Part shown: in pieces, positions 1 through 7,175 of the stretch
How the letters are laid out: the number at the start of each line of letters is the position of its first letter
How positions within the stretch are numbered: position 1 is the first letter of the stretch
Origin: an uncultured Roseburia sp.
GTDB lineage: Bacteria > Bacillota > Clostridia > Lachnospirales > Lachnospiraceae
Length of the DNA stretch: 36,028 nucleotides
Direction of reading: 5' to 3'
Assembly (NCBI GenBank): GCA_910584215.1
Contig: CAJTYI010000023.1
Location: 1 to 36,028 of the forward strand
Notes under the pieces: model-generated
Told to the model about the DNA's origin: nothing
Database searches by the model: none
Seen by the model: only the letters and a program-made list of their open reading frames with translations
Program-made: the position numbers and the translations under genes

Positions 1-342
1 CGTCGGATAGGGCAAAACGACATCCACATCGCAACCGATCATCCGGTCCATGTCCTCATCCTTGAGATCAAGCCATCTGCGGTAATGAAACAACCCGTAA
101 TACCGGGGTGTTTTGCCAGTATCCAAAAGCACACAGTTTTTCCACATCCAATATAAAACCGTTAATTCACAGTAATTCGGATTTTTGTGAGAAATATGAT
201 CGCCGGTGCAATCTATCACGCGCGCCACCCTCTCTTTTGTCAAAGCCGCCCCCGCCTGAATGGGCGTCAGCCACGCGGGCAGCGCCGCCGCATTTTGCAA
301 TTGCTCATCCCTATAAAATTTTGCCATAAAAACACGCATCAT
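1..342 (-). CDS. DUF4422 family protein, putative glycosyltransferase (3' end outside window)
   Basis: This reading frame is open from an ATG at 342 to the window edge (114 codons), so the C-terminus is missing. The translation contains the hallmarks I associate with DUF4422 proteins of capsule and exopolysaccharide clusters: an early PIQAGAAL segment, TGDHISHKNPNYCELTVLYW at about residues 46-65, and YYGLFHYRRWLDL at about residues 80-93. The start is either of two adjacent ATGs (342 or 339). It lies just after the TGA of the upstream acyltransferase, which implies translational coupling. DUF4422 proteins are usually treated as glycosyltransferases that build surface polysaccharide, which fits the neighbours. 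The donor and acceptor sugars cannot be read from the sequence. Confidence 0.8.
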   Translation of the reverse strand, partial: MMRVFMAKFYRDEQLQNAAALPAWLTPIQAGAALTKERVARVIDCTGDHISHKNPNYCELTVLYWMWKNCVLLDTGKTPRYYGLFHYRRWLDLKDEDMDRMIGCDVDVVLPYPT

Positions 343-343
343 C

Positions 344-1252
344 TCATTCAATCTGCTCACCTTTTAATGCTTTTGCCGGAACGCCTGCAACCGTGGTATA
401 TGCTGGAATGTCTTTCGTAACAACCGCACCGATTCCCACCATAGTATGTTTCCCGATCTTACATTGATTTCTGACGGTAGCGGACGCAATATATACATTG
501 TCCCCCAGCTCCACAGAACCGTATAATCTGCTTCCCGTAATCATAATCACATGATTCCCCGTCACTACATTATGTGCGATAAAACATCCTCCATCGATCT
601 TATTTCCTCTGCCAATTGTCGTATGATCGATTTCTCCCCTGTCCACGATGCAATTTGGTCCCAAATAAACATCATCACCGATTGCAACGCCGCCGTAATG
701 CCGAATCATTTCTTTTTCATGCCGTTCATTTTCATTCCACGCAAACCCGTCATGGCCGATGACACATCCCGATTGTATCTCGCAGTTGGCACCGATCACA
801 ACGTTATTGATGATCGTTACATTGTCCCATATGACTGTGCCGCTGCCGATGCGAATGTTCCCGTTGATCACACAATTACAACCAATTCTGACATTTTCCC
901 CGATTTTGACCCCTTTGCCAATAATCGTTCCCGCTCCGACCGGTTCTTCTCCTCCCAAGGATGGTTCCTTTTGTTCTGCCATACAGGCGACAAGTCTGAA
1001 AAAAAGCTGCTTTGATTTTGCGGTGTAAAGGACATTGGGCGCATCTATCTTCAGTCCTTCCTGGGCAATCACCAGCCGCTTATCCTGCATCTGATACTGA
1101 TATGCCAATTCGTTTTTTGCCCATGTCATGGTATTCTCTTTATAATTTTTCAGCGTAGAGTAACCTTCTACTGCGCAGTCACAGCTCCCCTCAAATCGAC
1201 ACGCTATCCCCTGTTTGTTTGCAAATTCCAAGATCTCCTGAATAAGCATCAT
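344..1252 (-). CDS. LpxD-like left-handed beta-helix N-acyltransferase
   Basis: The protein has 302 residues: an N-terminal region of about 95 residues, then a long run of hexapeptide repeats (patterns such as IGKGVKIGENVRIG) that form a left-handed beta helix. Segments VIGHDGFAW, IGDDVYLGPN, IVDRGEIDHTTIG and FIAHNVV parallel LpxD (UDP-3-O-acylglucosamine N-acyltransferase), and the His of IAHN matches its catalytic base. A Gram-positive bacterium makes no lipid A, so I infer acylation or acetylation of an amino sugar destined for surface glycan. The start ATG follows AAGAGGAAAATT and overlaps the upstream deacetylase stop by 4 nt (ATGA), so the two are coupled. The first 95 residues are less clearly LpxD-like than the helix. 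Confidence 0.8.
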   Translation of the reverse strand: MMLIQEILEFANKQGIACRFEGSCDCAVEGYSTLKNYKENTMTWAKNELAYQYQMQDKRLVIAQEGLKIDAPNVLYTAKSKQLFFRLVACMAEQKEPSLGGEEPVGAGTIIGKGVKIGENVRIGCNCVINGNIRIGSGTVIWDNVTIINNVVIGANCEIQSGCVIGHDGFAWNENERHEKEMIRHYGGVAIGDDVYLGPNCIVDRGEIDHTTIGRGNKIDGGCFIAHNVVTGNHVIMITGSRLYGSVELGDNVYIASATVRNQCKIGKHTMVGIGAVVTKDIPAYTTVAGVPAKALKGEQIE

Positions 1253-2004
1253 AATTTTCCTCTTAATTCGTCAAATAGCTTCCACTCATGCTCAATCGTC
1301 TCCACAAACGCATCATGCTTTTCTTTCACCATATCCTGAAAATTTTGCAGATGATCTGCTCCCTCGTGTGACCACGACAGCGGATGTATCAACAATTGAA
1401 TTTTATCAAAGCGGTCAAAATATTCTTTCTTTGCAAGCCCATATTTCCACTGATGATTGGAATCGGCAATATATTTTACCGCACACATATCATCCGGCGT
1501 CTCCGTATAGGTAAAAAACAGGTGTCCGTATGCATTGATCAAATCTCCCGCCGCCAGATCTGCTTTTAAAAACTTTGCAGGCGGACGGTGAAAGGAAAAC
1601 CTGTCGATATCGATGCCGATCATTTCAGATAGCATCTTTGCCTGTCTTACGATATCTTCGGCCAGCCCTTCTATCTGTTCCGTGGCGCCGCGGTGATAAT
1701 GTAAACCGAGATGATGCCCGCTCTGGTTCATCGCCAAAAGCATTTTCTTACTCTCCTGGGAAAACGGATTATAGGCATTGTTGGTAATCTGCACAAAATA
1801 AGTACTTTGTATCCCTTCCTCCGCCTCAATCTCGGACAGACGATAGGCCCTCTCGATTGAAAATTCGATATCATGACGCAAAATCAAATACTGATCGCGT
1901 TTTTCTTTTATGACATCGGCATAATCGCAATATTTGCCGCTGTCCTTAATATCACAAAGAATTTTCCGATATGCAGCGTAAGAGCAATCACTTTTCTGAA
2001 ACAT
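1249..2004 (-). CDS. polysaccharide deacetylase-like protein
   Basis: The protein has 251 residues. The motif LILRHDIEFS at about residues 40-49 matches the metal-binding D-x-D style motif of NodB/CE4 polysaccharide deacetylases and their WbmS-like relatives. GLHYHRG near residue 98 and FSFHRPP near residue 137 supply further histidines of the expected kind, and LLIHPLSWSH near residue 205 could be the last motif. No signal peptide is visible, so it probably acts in the cytoplasm on a nucleotide sugar or lipid-linked sugar rather than on the wall. The ATG follows GGAGGTTGTAAGG. It starts 2 nt after the truncated dehydrogenase and overlaps the acyltransferase start, giving a tight glycan operon. 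The exact substrate is unknown. Confidence 0.7.
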   Translation of the reverse strand: MFQKSDCSYAAYRKILCDIKDSGKYCDYADVIKEKRDQYLILRHDIEFSIERAYRLSEIEAEEGIQSTYFVQITNNAYNPFSQESKKMLLAMNQSGHHLGLHYHRGATEQIEGLAEDIVRQAKMLSEMIGIDIDRFSFHRPPAKFLKADLAAGDLINAYGHLFFTYTETPDDMCAVKYIADSNHQWKYGLAKKEYFDRFDKIQLLIHPLSWSHEGADHLQNFQDMVKEKHDAFVETIEHEWKLFDELRGKL

Positions 2005-2006
2005 CC

Positions 2007-2816
2007 TTACAACCTCCAGTAATCATAGCCTTCTTTTTGCAGCCGATTTTTGTCGTACATACCCTTTAAGTCAAAAAACAACTTCTTATTCCTGCCCGCA
2101 AAGCCTTTCTGAAACCATGCCTCGTTCAAATCACGGAATATTTTATGCTGTACACAGACAGCGACTACATCCATATTGCCTATCGCGTCCATAGGTACAA
2201 GCTTGATACCGTATAACCGTTCCGCCTCCTCCCGGTCTGCCATATCGTCGCTAACAATCGGTTCTATTCCATATTGTCTCAGTTCTCGAATAATATCAAT
2301 TACTTTTGTGTTTCTCGTATCCTGGCAATTCTCTTTAAACGCAAACCCAAGAATCACAACTTTCGCTGTCTTGATCGCGACATCTGCCTTTATCAGCGCC
2401 TTTACAATATGCTCCGCCACATATCTGCCCATATCATCGTTAATGCGGCGGCCGGATAAAATAACCTGCGAATGATAACCCATCAGCGCCGCTTTGTGGG
2501 TCAAATAATAAGGGTCAACCCCGATGCAATGGCCACCCACGAGCCCCGGCTGAAAATGAAGGAAATTCCATTTTGTACCGGCGGCCTCCAAAACGGCTTT
2601 GGTGTCAATCCCCATCTTATGAAAGATGATGGACAGTTCATTCATAAACGCAATGTTAATATCCCTCTGGCTGTTCTCAATCACTTTCGCCGCTTCGGCT
2701 ACCTTGATCGACTCTGCGCGGTAAACTCCTGCCAATGCAACCAGCTCGTATACACTTGCCACAATGTCCAAGGTCTCCTCATCCATGCCGGACACCACTT
2801 TTACAATCGTAGACAA
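2007..2816 (-). pseudogene. N-terminally truncated nucleotide-sugar dehydrogenase (WbpA/TviB type)
   Basis: What remains (about 269 residues) is the central and C-terminal part of a UDP-GlcNAc/UDP-GalNAc 6-dehydrogenase. It includes KVAEAAKVIENSQRDINIA, the catalytic Cys segment GLVGGHCIGVDPYYLT, and the C-terminal UDP-binding domain (VVILGFAFKENCQDTRNTK). Family members are about 420-430 residues, so roughly 155 N-terminal residues, including the whole NAD-binding Rossmann domain, are missing. Upstream of the TTG at 2816 the frame still reads KEHVLSTIVKVV, which looks native. It then runs directly into the 66-bp repeat at 2827-2892, so the break coincides with that repeat. No Shine-Dalgarno site precedes the TTG. 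It cannot work as an oxidoreductase; I call it a remnant. Confidence 0.85.
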
Positions 2817-2826
2817 AACATGCTCT

Positions 2827-2892
2827 TTTGCAAGTTGCTTTGCAACTTGAGAATAGATACGTCTGACGACGCAATTTCCTATAAAGTAAAAA
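2827..2892. repeat. 66-bp dispersed repeat, copy A
   Basis: The stretch matches 6015-6080 over 66 bp with only a few substitutions. It contains two inverted repeats: CAAGTTGC/GCAACTTG with a 3-nt loop, and TGCGTC/GACGCA with a GTCA loop (imperfect in this copy). On the minus strand both copies begin exactly at the T-run of a terminator hairpin and end next to coding or leader sequence. Copy A abuts the point where the dehydrogenase gene is truncated. It could be a small non-autonomous element or a structured RNA repeat. Confidence 0.75.
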
Positions 2893-2940
2893 ATCGGATG
2901 GAACTCACGGAGACAATCCCTCGTGTTCCATCCGATTTTT
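2888..2940 (-). terminator. rho-independent terminator downstream of the suf genes
   Basis: A long hairpin (arms AAAAATCGGATGGAAC and GTTCCATCCGATTTTT, with a further CACG/CGTG pairing towards the loop) is followed on the minus strand by six T residues. It ends transcription arriving from sufC-sufBD. The arms are A/T-flanked on both sides, so it could also work in the other direction. Confidence 0.8.
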
Positions 2941-3070
2941 GTAACTATTCAGCCTTCGGCTTCATAGTTACGGAATCCGGCTCATTTATAGTTTGTCTTC
3001 GACAAAGAGCCGGATTCCCGCTTGGCTAGATATACGCATTCTTACGGACTTTGAAACGAGTGCAAAGTCC
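2941..3070. other. array of three hairpins between sufBD and the glycan cluster
   Basis: Three inverted repeats follow one another: 2941-2971 (GTAACTAT...ATAGTTAC with an inner GCC/GGC), 2972-3018 (GGAATCCGGCTC...GAGCCGGATTCC with an inner TTTGTC/GACAAA), and 3046-3070 (GGACTTTG...CAAAGTCC). With the terminator at 2888-2940 they fill the interval between the sufBD stop at 3099 and the truncated dehydrogenase. No open frame or promoter explains them. They may be intergenic palindromic repeats or part of a structured transcript 3' end. Confidence 0.65.
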
Positions 3071-3098
3071 TTGGCGCAACTGTTACCGATTTTTCACT

Positions 3099-4016
3099 TT
3101 ATTTCAAAAAACCATTGACAATCTGCTCTTCCGCTTCCTCCTCAGTAAGCCCCAGCGTCATCAGCTTTAACAGCTGCTCGCCGGCAATTTTGCCGATGGC
3201 GGCCTCGTGAATCAGGCTGGCGTCGATGTTGGCTGCGGTAAGGTTCGGGCTCGCCGAAACTCTGGCCGAATCCATAATAATCGAATCGCACTCCGTATGG
3301 CCCGAACAGGCGGCGTTGCCGTTTAGAGTGCTGGCAAAGTGCTGGGTGCTGTTTTCTTTTGCCACGGTGCGGCTGACGATATTGCAGCTGCATCCCTCCC
3401 CGTTTAAATCCGCTGTAAAATCGGAAACCGCGTTCTGCTCTCCGTCGGTGAGAACCTTTTCCTGCACTTCCAAGGTGGCGCCCGCCGCCAAAACTGCGGT
3501 CGTCTTTCGTATCGTATCATCAATGCCGGAAATCTGCGTCATCTCCATTCTCGCATACGCGCCCTCCTCAAGATGAATCTCCGTCGTGGGGTTCATGACG
3601 CGTTTCCCCTCTCCGTCGCCCTCTCCGTAATGCTTTTCCACATAGCGCACTCTGGCATTTTTTGCCACAAAAAACCGATGTATCCCCTCATGGCTGCTGT
3701 CCCCCGCGCCGCAATTGTGAATACCGCAGCCGGCGACGATCGTCACATCACTGTTCTCCCCGATATAAAAGTCGTTGTACACCATTTCCTTAAGACCGCT
3801 CTGTGAGAGCACGACCGGAATATGCACGCTCTCGTTTACCGTGTTCGGCTTAATTATAATATCAATGCCGGACTGATCAGTCTTGCTCACAATATCAATA
3901 TTCGCAGTGGTGTTGCGGGCGCTGCTCTCGCCGTTGACACGGATATTGTATGCCCCAACCGGAAGCGCGTCAAGCTCTGCCACCTCATGTAATAGATTCT
4001 TTTGTATTGCATCCAT
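3099..4016 (-). CDS. sufB: SufB/SufD-family Fe-S scaffold protein (short form)
   Basis: The protein has 305 residues, much shorter than SufB (about 470) or SufD (about 420). It corresponds to the beta-helix core and C-terminal helices. SufB/D-type features are EVQEKVLTDG, the run STQHFASTLNGNAACSGHTECDSI, SASPNLTAANIDASLIHEAAIGKI, and the helical tail LMTLGLTEEEAEEQIVNGFLK. It forms a scaffold with the SufC ATPase encoded 4 nt upstream. The pair lacks sufS, sufU and a second SufB/D protein. It resembles the reduced two-gene SUF-like systems of anaerobes and archaea that have been described as ancestral (SMS type). The Cys/Glu/His residues in the C-terminal half could hold the nascent cluster. 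The symbol marks the family only; a SufBD or SmsB label is equally fair. Confidence 0.85.
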   Translation of the reverse strand: MDAIQKNLLHEVAELDALPVGAYNIRVNGESSARNTTANIDIVSKTDQSGIDIIIKPNTVNESVHIPVVLSQSGLKEMVYNDFYIGENSDVTIVAGCGIHNCGAGDSSHEGIHRFFVAKNARVRYVEKHYGEGDGEGKRVMNPTTEIHLEEGAYARMEMTQISGIDDTIRKTTAVLAAGATLEVQEKVLTDGEQNAVSDFTADLNGEGCSCNIVSRTVAKENSTQHFASTLNGNAACSGHTECDSIIMDSARVSASPNLTAANIDASLIHEAAIGKIAGEQLLKLMTLGLTEEEAEEQIVNGFLK

Positions 4017-4020
4017 ATGA

Positions 4021-4749
4021 TTAGCCCTCCAGTTTGTCCATTAATATATTACAGCCCGCTGCCTTTGCCGTATCATGCAGCAAATCCGGCAAAATCTCTT
4101 CTCTGGAAGCATACCGCTCCACGCTGCCGTTTTTTAAATAGATGATTTTGTCGGCAATATTCAAGATACGCTCCTGATGGCTGATAATCAGAATCGTGCC
4201 CTTCGTATCTTTGTGCATCTTTTCAAACACATGAATCAAGTTTCCAAAGCTCCAGAGATCAATCCCGGCCTCCGGCTCGTCAAAAACGGAAAACTTAGAG
4301 TCTCTGGCCAAAATCATCGCAATCTCGATGCGCTTCATCTCGCCGCCGGAAAGGCTCTGATTCAACTCACGGTCAATATAATCTTTGGCGCAAAGCCCTA
4401 CCTCGGACAAATATCTGCACGCCTCATTTAACGTCAGATCGCGGCCCGCGGCAATCGTAATCAGATCTTTCACTGTGAGTCCCTTAAAGCGCACCGGCTG
4501 CTGAAATGCGAGACTGACGCCCGAGTGCGCCCGCTCCGTCACCGACTGCTCGGTGATATCGACGCCATCCAGACACATAGTCCCCTGGGTGGGCTTTAAG
4601 ATGCCCGCGATAATCTTCGCCAACGTAGACTTGCCGCCGCCGTTTGGCCCTGTGATCACGACAATCTTATCGTCCAATACAAGATTGACGCCCTTTAAAA
4701 TATCTTTTCCCTCTTCGGTACGAAAACCGATATTCTTTAATTCAAGCAT
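4021..4749 (-). CDS. sufC: SufC-type ABC ATPase of Fe-S assembly
   Basis: The protein has 242 residues with all ABC ATPase motifs: Walker A GPNGGGKST near residue 35, Q-loop AFQQPVRF, signature LSGGEMKR, Walker B SVFDEPEAGIDL, and H-loop IISHQ. The sequence around Walker B and the lack of any membrane partner identify the SufC class rather than a transporter. It energises cluster assembly on the SufBD partner whose gene starts 4 nt downstream. The ATG follows AACAGGAGACAACA. It is 44 nt after the C-S lyase gene with no terminator between, so lyase, sufC and sufBD probably share one transcript. Confidence 0.92.
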   Translation of the reverse strand: MLELKNIGFRTEEGKDILKGVNLVLDDKIVVITGPNGGGKSTLAKIIAGILKPTQGTMCLDGVDITEQSVTERAHSGVSLAFQQPVRFKGLTVKDLITIAAGRDLTLNEACRYLSEVGLCAKDYIDRELNQSLSGGEMKRIEIAMILARDSKFSVFDEPEAGIDLWSFGNLIHVFEKMHKDTKGTILIISHQERILNIADKIIYLKNGSVERYASREEILPDLLHDTAKAAGCNILMDKLEG

Positions 4750-4793
4750 TGTTGTCTCCTGTTACCTATCTTTATTATTTCTCCATCCGCTCT

Positions 4794-5960
4794 TTACATC
4801 TGATATTGTACGATACCTTGCTTTAATCTGGCAAGTCCTTCTTTTAATACAAGAGCGGGGCAGGCGATATTCAGCCGCAAAAACTCTGCCCCGTTTCCGC
4901 CGTACTGCGCGCCGTCCGACAGAAACAGTCCCGTCTCTTTTCGGATAAATCCCGCCAGCTCCTTAGAGTCTTTGGTGATGGCGCCGCAGTCCAGCCAGAG
5001 CAGATAAGTCGCATCGGATTGCACGAGCCGAATCCCAGGCAGCTCTCTGCCGATAAAATCAGCCACAATCTCCTTATTTTTCTGCAAATAGCCGCGCAGG
5101 GCATCCAGCCATGGCGCACCCTCTTTAAAAGCCGCGACCGCCGCTGTCACTGCAAAGAAATTTGGCTCCGCCACCTCATCGGTGTTGATGCCTCGGTTTA
5201 CTTTGTGGCGCAAAAACGGATTCGGCACGGATATGGCGGACGTCTGCATCCCCGCCAGATTAAATGTCTTTGTCGGCGCAATACAGGTTATGCTGTTATT
5301 TCTGCAATCGTCTGACACAGACGCAAACGGAATATATTCTTTGCCCGGCATGGTCAGGTCGCAGTGTATCTCGTCCGCAATCACTGTCACATGGTGCTTG
5401 GCACAGAGCTCGCCCACTCTCGCCAAAGTATCCCGCTCCCAAATCTTTCCCGACGGGTTCTGCGGATTGCACAGAATCATCAAACTGGTCTGCGGATTTT
5501 TTAATTTCTCCTCCAGATCGGTAAAATCCATCTCATATCTGCCGTTCTCATATGTCAGCGGATTTTCCAGTACCGTTCTGCCGTTATTCAAGATACAATT
5601 GTAAAAAATGTTGTAGACCGGCGTCTGAATCACCACATGTTCGGCCGGTGTCGTCAATTTGCGCACCACAGAGGACAGCGTCGGCACCACCCCTGTGGAA
5701 AATAACAGCCAGTCTTTTTGCAGCCGAAAATGATGGCGCGTCTCCCACCAGTCCCCAATCGCATCGTACCACTCGTCTGGCACCACGCTGTAGCCGTATG
5801 CGCCAATCTCTATGCGCTCTCTTAGCGCCTCCACAATCTCCGGCGCCGTCTTAAAATCCATGTCCGCCACCCACATGGGGAGCTCACTCTCTCCTACATC
5901 CCATTTTAAAGACCCCGTATGGCGTCGTTCCACCGGTGTATCAAAATCATACTGCCTCAT
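4794..5960 (-). CDS. patB: PatB/MalY-type pyridoxal-phosphate C-S lyase
   Basis: From the ATG at 5960 (preceded by AAAGGAGAGAAAGAA) the protein has 388 residues, the usual length. An upstream in-frame start at 6062 would read through the terminator and repeat and is not credible. Features: MWVADMDFKTAPEI near the N-terminus, NPQNPSGKIW, ADEIHCDLTMPG, and the PLP-lysine segment APTKTFNLAGMQTS. These are typical of cystathionine/cysteine beta-lyases of the MalY/PatB group, which release pyruvate, ammonia and a thiol or sulfide. Its place at the head of sufC-sufBD suggests it might supply sulfide for Fe-S assembly (inference). Methionine or cysteine salvage is the alternative role. Confidence 0.88.
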   Translation of the reverse strand: MRQYDFDTPVERRHTGSLKWDVGESELPMWVADMDFKTAPEIVEALRERIEIGAYGYSVVPDEWYDAIGDWWETRHHFRLQKDWLLFSTGVVPTLSSVVRKLTTPAEHVVIQTPVYNIFYNCILNNGRTVLENPLTYENGRYEMDFTDLEEKLKNPQTSLMILCNPQNPSGKIWERDTLARVGELCAKHHVTVIADEIHCDLTMPGKEYIPFASVSDDCRNNSITCIAPTKTFNLAGMQTSAISVPNPFLRHKVNRGINTDEVAEPNFFAVTAAVAAFKEGAPWLDALRGYLQKNKEIVADFIGRELPGIRLVQSDATYLLWLDCGAITKDSKELAGFIRKETGLFLSDGAQYGGNGAEFLRLNIACPALVLKEGLARLKQGIVQYQM

Positions 5961-5989
5961 TTCTTTCTCTCCTTTGCACAAGTCTAAGC

Positions 5990-6017
5990 ATAAAAAAGAA
6001 TCACTCCGTGATTCTTT
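5990..6017 (-). terminator. terminator hairpin just upstream of the C-S lyase gene, possible attenuator
   Basis: A perfect 10-bp stem (AAAGAATCAC/GTGATTCTTT, loop GGA on the minus strand) is followed by an extended T-run, only about 30 nt before the lyase start codon. It is the second terminator between the DHH gene and the lyase gene. If the lyase promoter lies upstream of it, as the spacing suggests, it would act as an attenuator. I found no clear promoter between it and the gene. Confidence 0.65.
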
Positions 6018-6080
6018 GCAAGTTGCTTTGCAACTTGATAATTGATGCGTCTGACGACGCAATTTTCTATAAAGTAAAAA
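6015..6080. repeat. 66-bp dispersed repeat, copy B
   Basis: This is the second copy of the element at 2827-2892, in the same orientation. Here both internal hairpins pair fully: CAAGTTGC/GCAACTTG, and TGCGTC/GACGCA around GTCA. It is sandwiched between two terminator hairpins (6076-6104 and 5990-6017) in front of the C-S lyase gene. Confidence 0.75.
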
Positions 6081-6104
6081 GACATCTGCCTTGCGACAGA
6101 TGCC
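6076..6104 (-). terminator. rho-independent terminator of the DHH phosphoesterase gene
   Basis: On the minus strand the stem GGCATCTGTC/GGCAGATGTC with a GCAA loop is followed by TTTTT. It starts 7 nt after the stop codon of the DHH protein. The T-run is also the first bases of repeat copy B. Confidence 0.75.
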
Positions 6105-6111
6105 ATATTAT

Positions 6112-7032
6112 TTATTTATTTGCCATTTCACAAAGTTCATGTAACATCTTAGGAAGTTCTGTCTCCATATTTTCGTTATTAAACTGACAGGTTCCTACCT
6201 TCTTATGTCCACCGCCGTTGTATTTCAGCATCAGGCTTCCAACATTGACCTCGCAGGTCCGATTTAAGATACTGTAACCGACCGCCGCCGAACAGCCCAA
6301 TCCCCCGCGCCCGCTGACAATCCAGGCTGAGATATTCTGTTGCGGATACATACTGTAGATCATAAAACGATTGCCGGTGTAAATCGGGTCGACGCCGCGC
6401 AAATCGGAAATAATCACATTCCCGTCTACACGCGTGTGCTCTTTGACCATCTGCTTGAACTTCTCAGTCTGCTCATTGTAGACTTCGATGCGCTCCTGCA
6501 CATCCGGCAGTGCCAATATCTCGTCCGTCGTCATCGTGCGGCACGCTTCCATCAACTTCTCCATCAGCTGATAGTTGGAAATGGAAAACTGTCTCCATCT
6601 GCCCAGGCCGGTCCTAGGGTCCATCAGATAGCCTACGAGAATCCACCCGCTGGGGTTCATGACTTCGTCGATGGTGAGATTGCCGGAATCCACTTTGTCC
6701 ACAGCCTCCATCATCTCACCAAACTGTGGAAAACGCTCCTCTCCGCCGTAATACTCGTAGATAATACGCGCACAGGACGGCGTGATGCGGCTCTCCCCTT
6801 TATAGCGGCCCTCTAACGCCAGGCGTTCATGCTCGCTGGAATGATGGTCAAACCATAAACCGCAGCCCTCCACATAGGGCACATTGGCCAGACAGTCGTT
6901 CTCATCTATCTCTACCAGACCATCCTGCAGATCTTTGGGATGTGCGAACTTCCAATGATCAATGATGCCCGCCTCTAAAAGCAATGCGCCGCAAACGAGG
7001 CCGTCGAAATCCGAACGTGTTACTAATCTCAA
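6112..7032 (-). CDS. DHH-family phosphoesterase (exopolyphosphatase-like)
   Basis: The best start is a TTG at 7032, 8 nt after AAAGGAGG. This gives 306 residues beginning MRLVTRSDFDGLVCGALL; the longer frame to 7086 has no comparable ribosome site. RSDFDG near residue 5 supplies metal-binding Asp residues, WFDHHSSEH near residue 60 is the DHH signature, and GGGHKKVGTCQF near residue 285 is the DHHA1 substrate-binding motif. Such proteins hydrolyse short phosphoanhydrides or oligonucleotides (polyphosphate, nanoRNA, cyclic dinucleotides). Which one applies is not clear. It appears monocistronic, with its own promoter (7111-7139) and terminator (6076-6104). Confidence 0.85.
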   Translation of the reverse strand: MRLVTRSDFDGLVCGALLLEAGIIDHWKFAHPKDLQDGLVEIDENDCLANVPYVEGCGLWFDHHSSEHERLALEGRYKGESRITPSCARIIYEYYGGEERFPQFGEMMEAVDKVDSGNLTIDEVMNPSGWILVGYLMDPRTGLGRWRQFSISNYQLMEKLMEACRTMTTDEILALPDVQERIEVYNEQTEKFKQMVKEHTRVDGNVIISDLRGVDPIYTGNRFMIYSMYPQQNISAWIVSGRGGLGCSAAVGYSILNRTCEVNVGSLMLKYNGGGHKKVGTCQFNNENMETELPKMLHELCEMANK

Positions 7033-7110
7033 AATTATTTCCTCCTTTATCTGCCTATTTTCGTGAATCTTGCTGCCACTCACCAATACTATGCAGAAAT
7101 AATTTAATCT

Positions 7111-7139
7111 ATTATAACACGGTATCGCAATTCTGAAAA
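7111..7139 (-). promoter_or_regulatory. sigma-A type promoter of the DHH gene
   Basis: On the minus strand there is a perfect TATAAT (7116-7111) with an upstream TG (extended -10) and a weak -35 TTTTCA (7139-7134), 17 bp apart. The predicted RNA start is about 70 nt ahead of the TTG start codon. Confidence 0.65.
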
Positions 7140-7175
7140 GCTTCTTTTCATAATTTTACTCATCTTCATTTGATT

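Noticed and set aside
551..1015. Plus-strand open frames across the window, such as 551-1015, 10016-10444, 22360-23133 and 23365-24570
   Set aside because: They lie antisense to well-supported minus-strand genes, lack ribosome sites and show no family motifs.
5961..6062. N-terminal extension of the C-S lyase
   Set aside because: It would be translated from the 66-bp repeat and a terminator hairpin. The ATG at 5960 has a good ribosome site and matches the family N-terminus.
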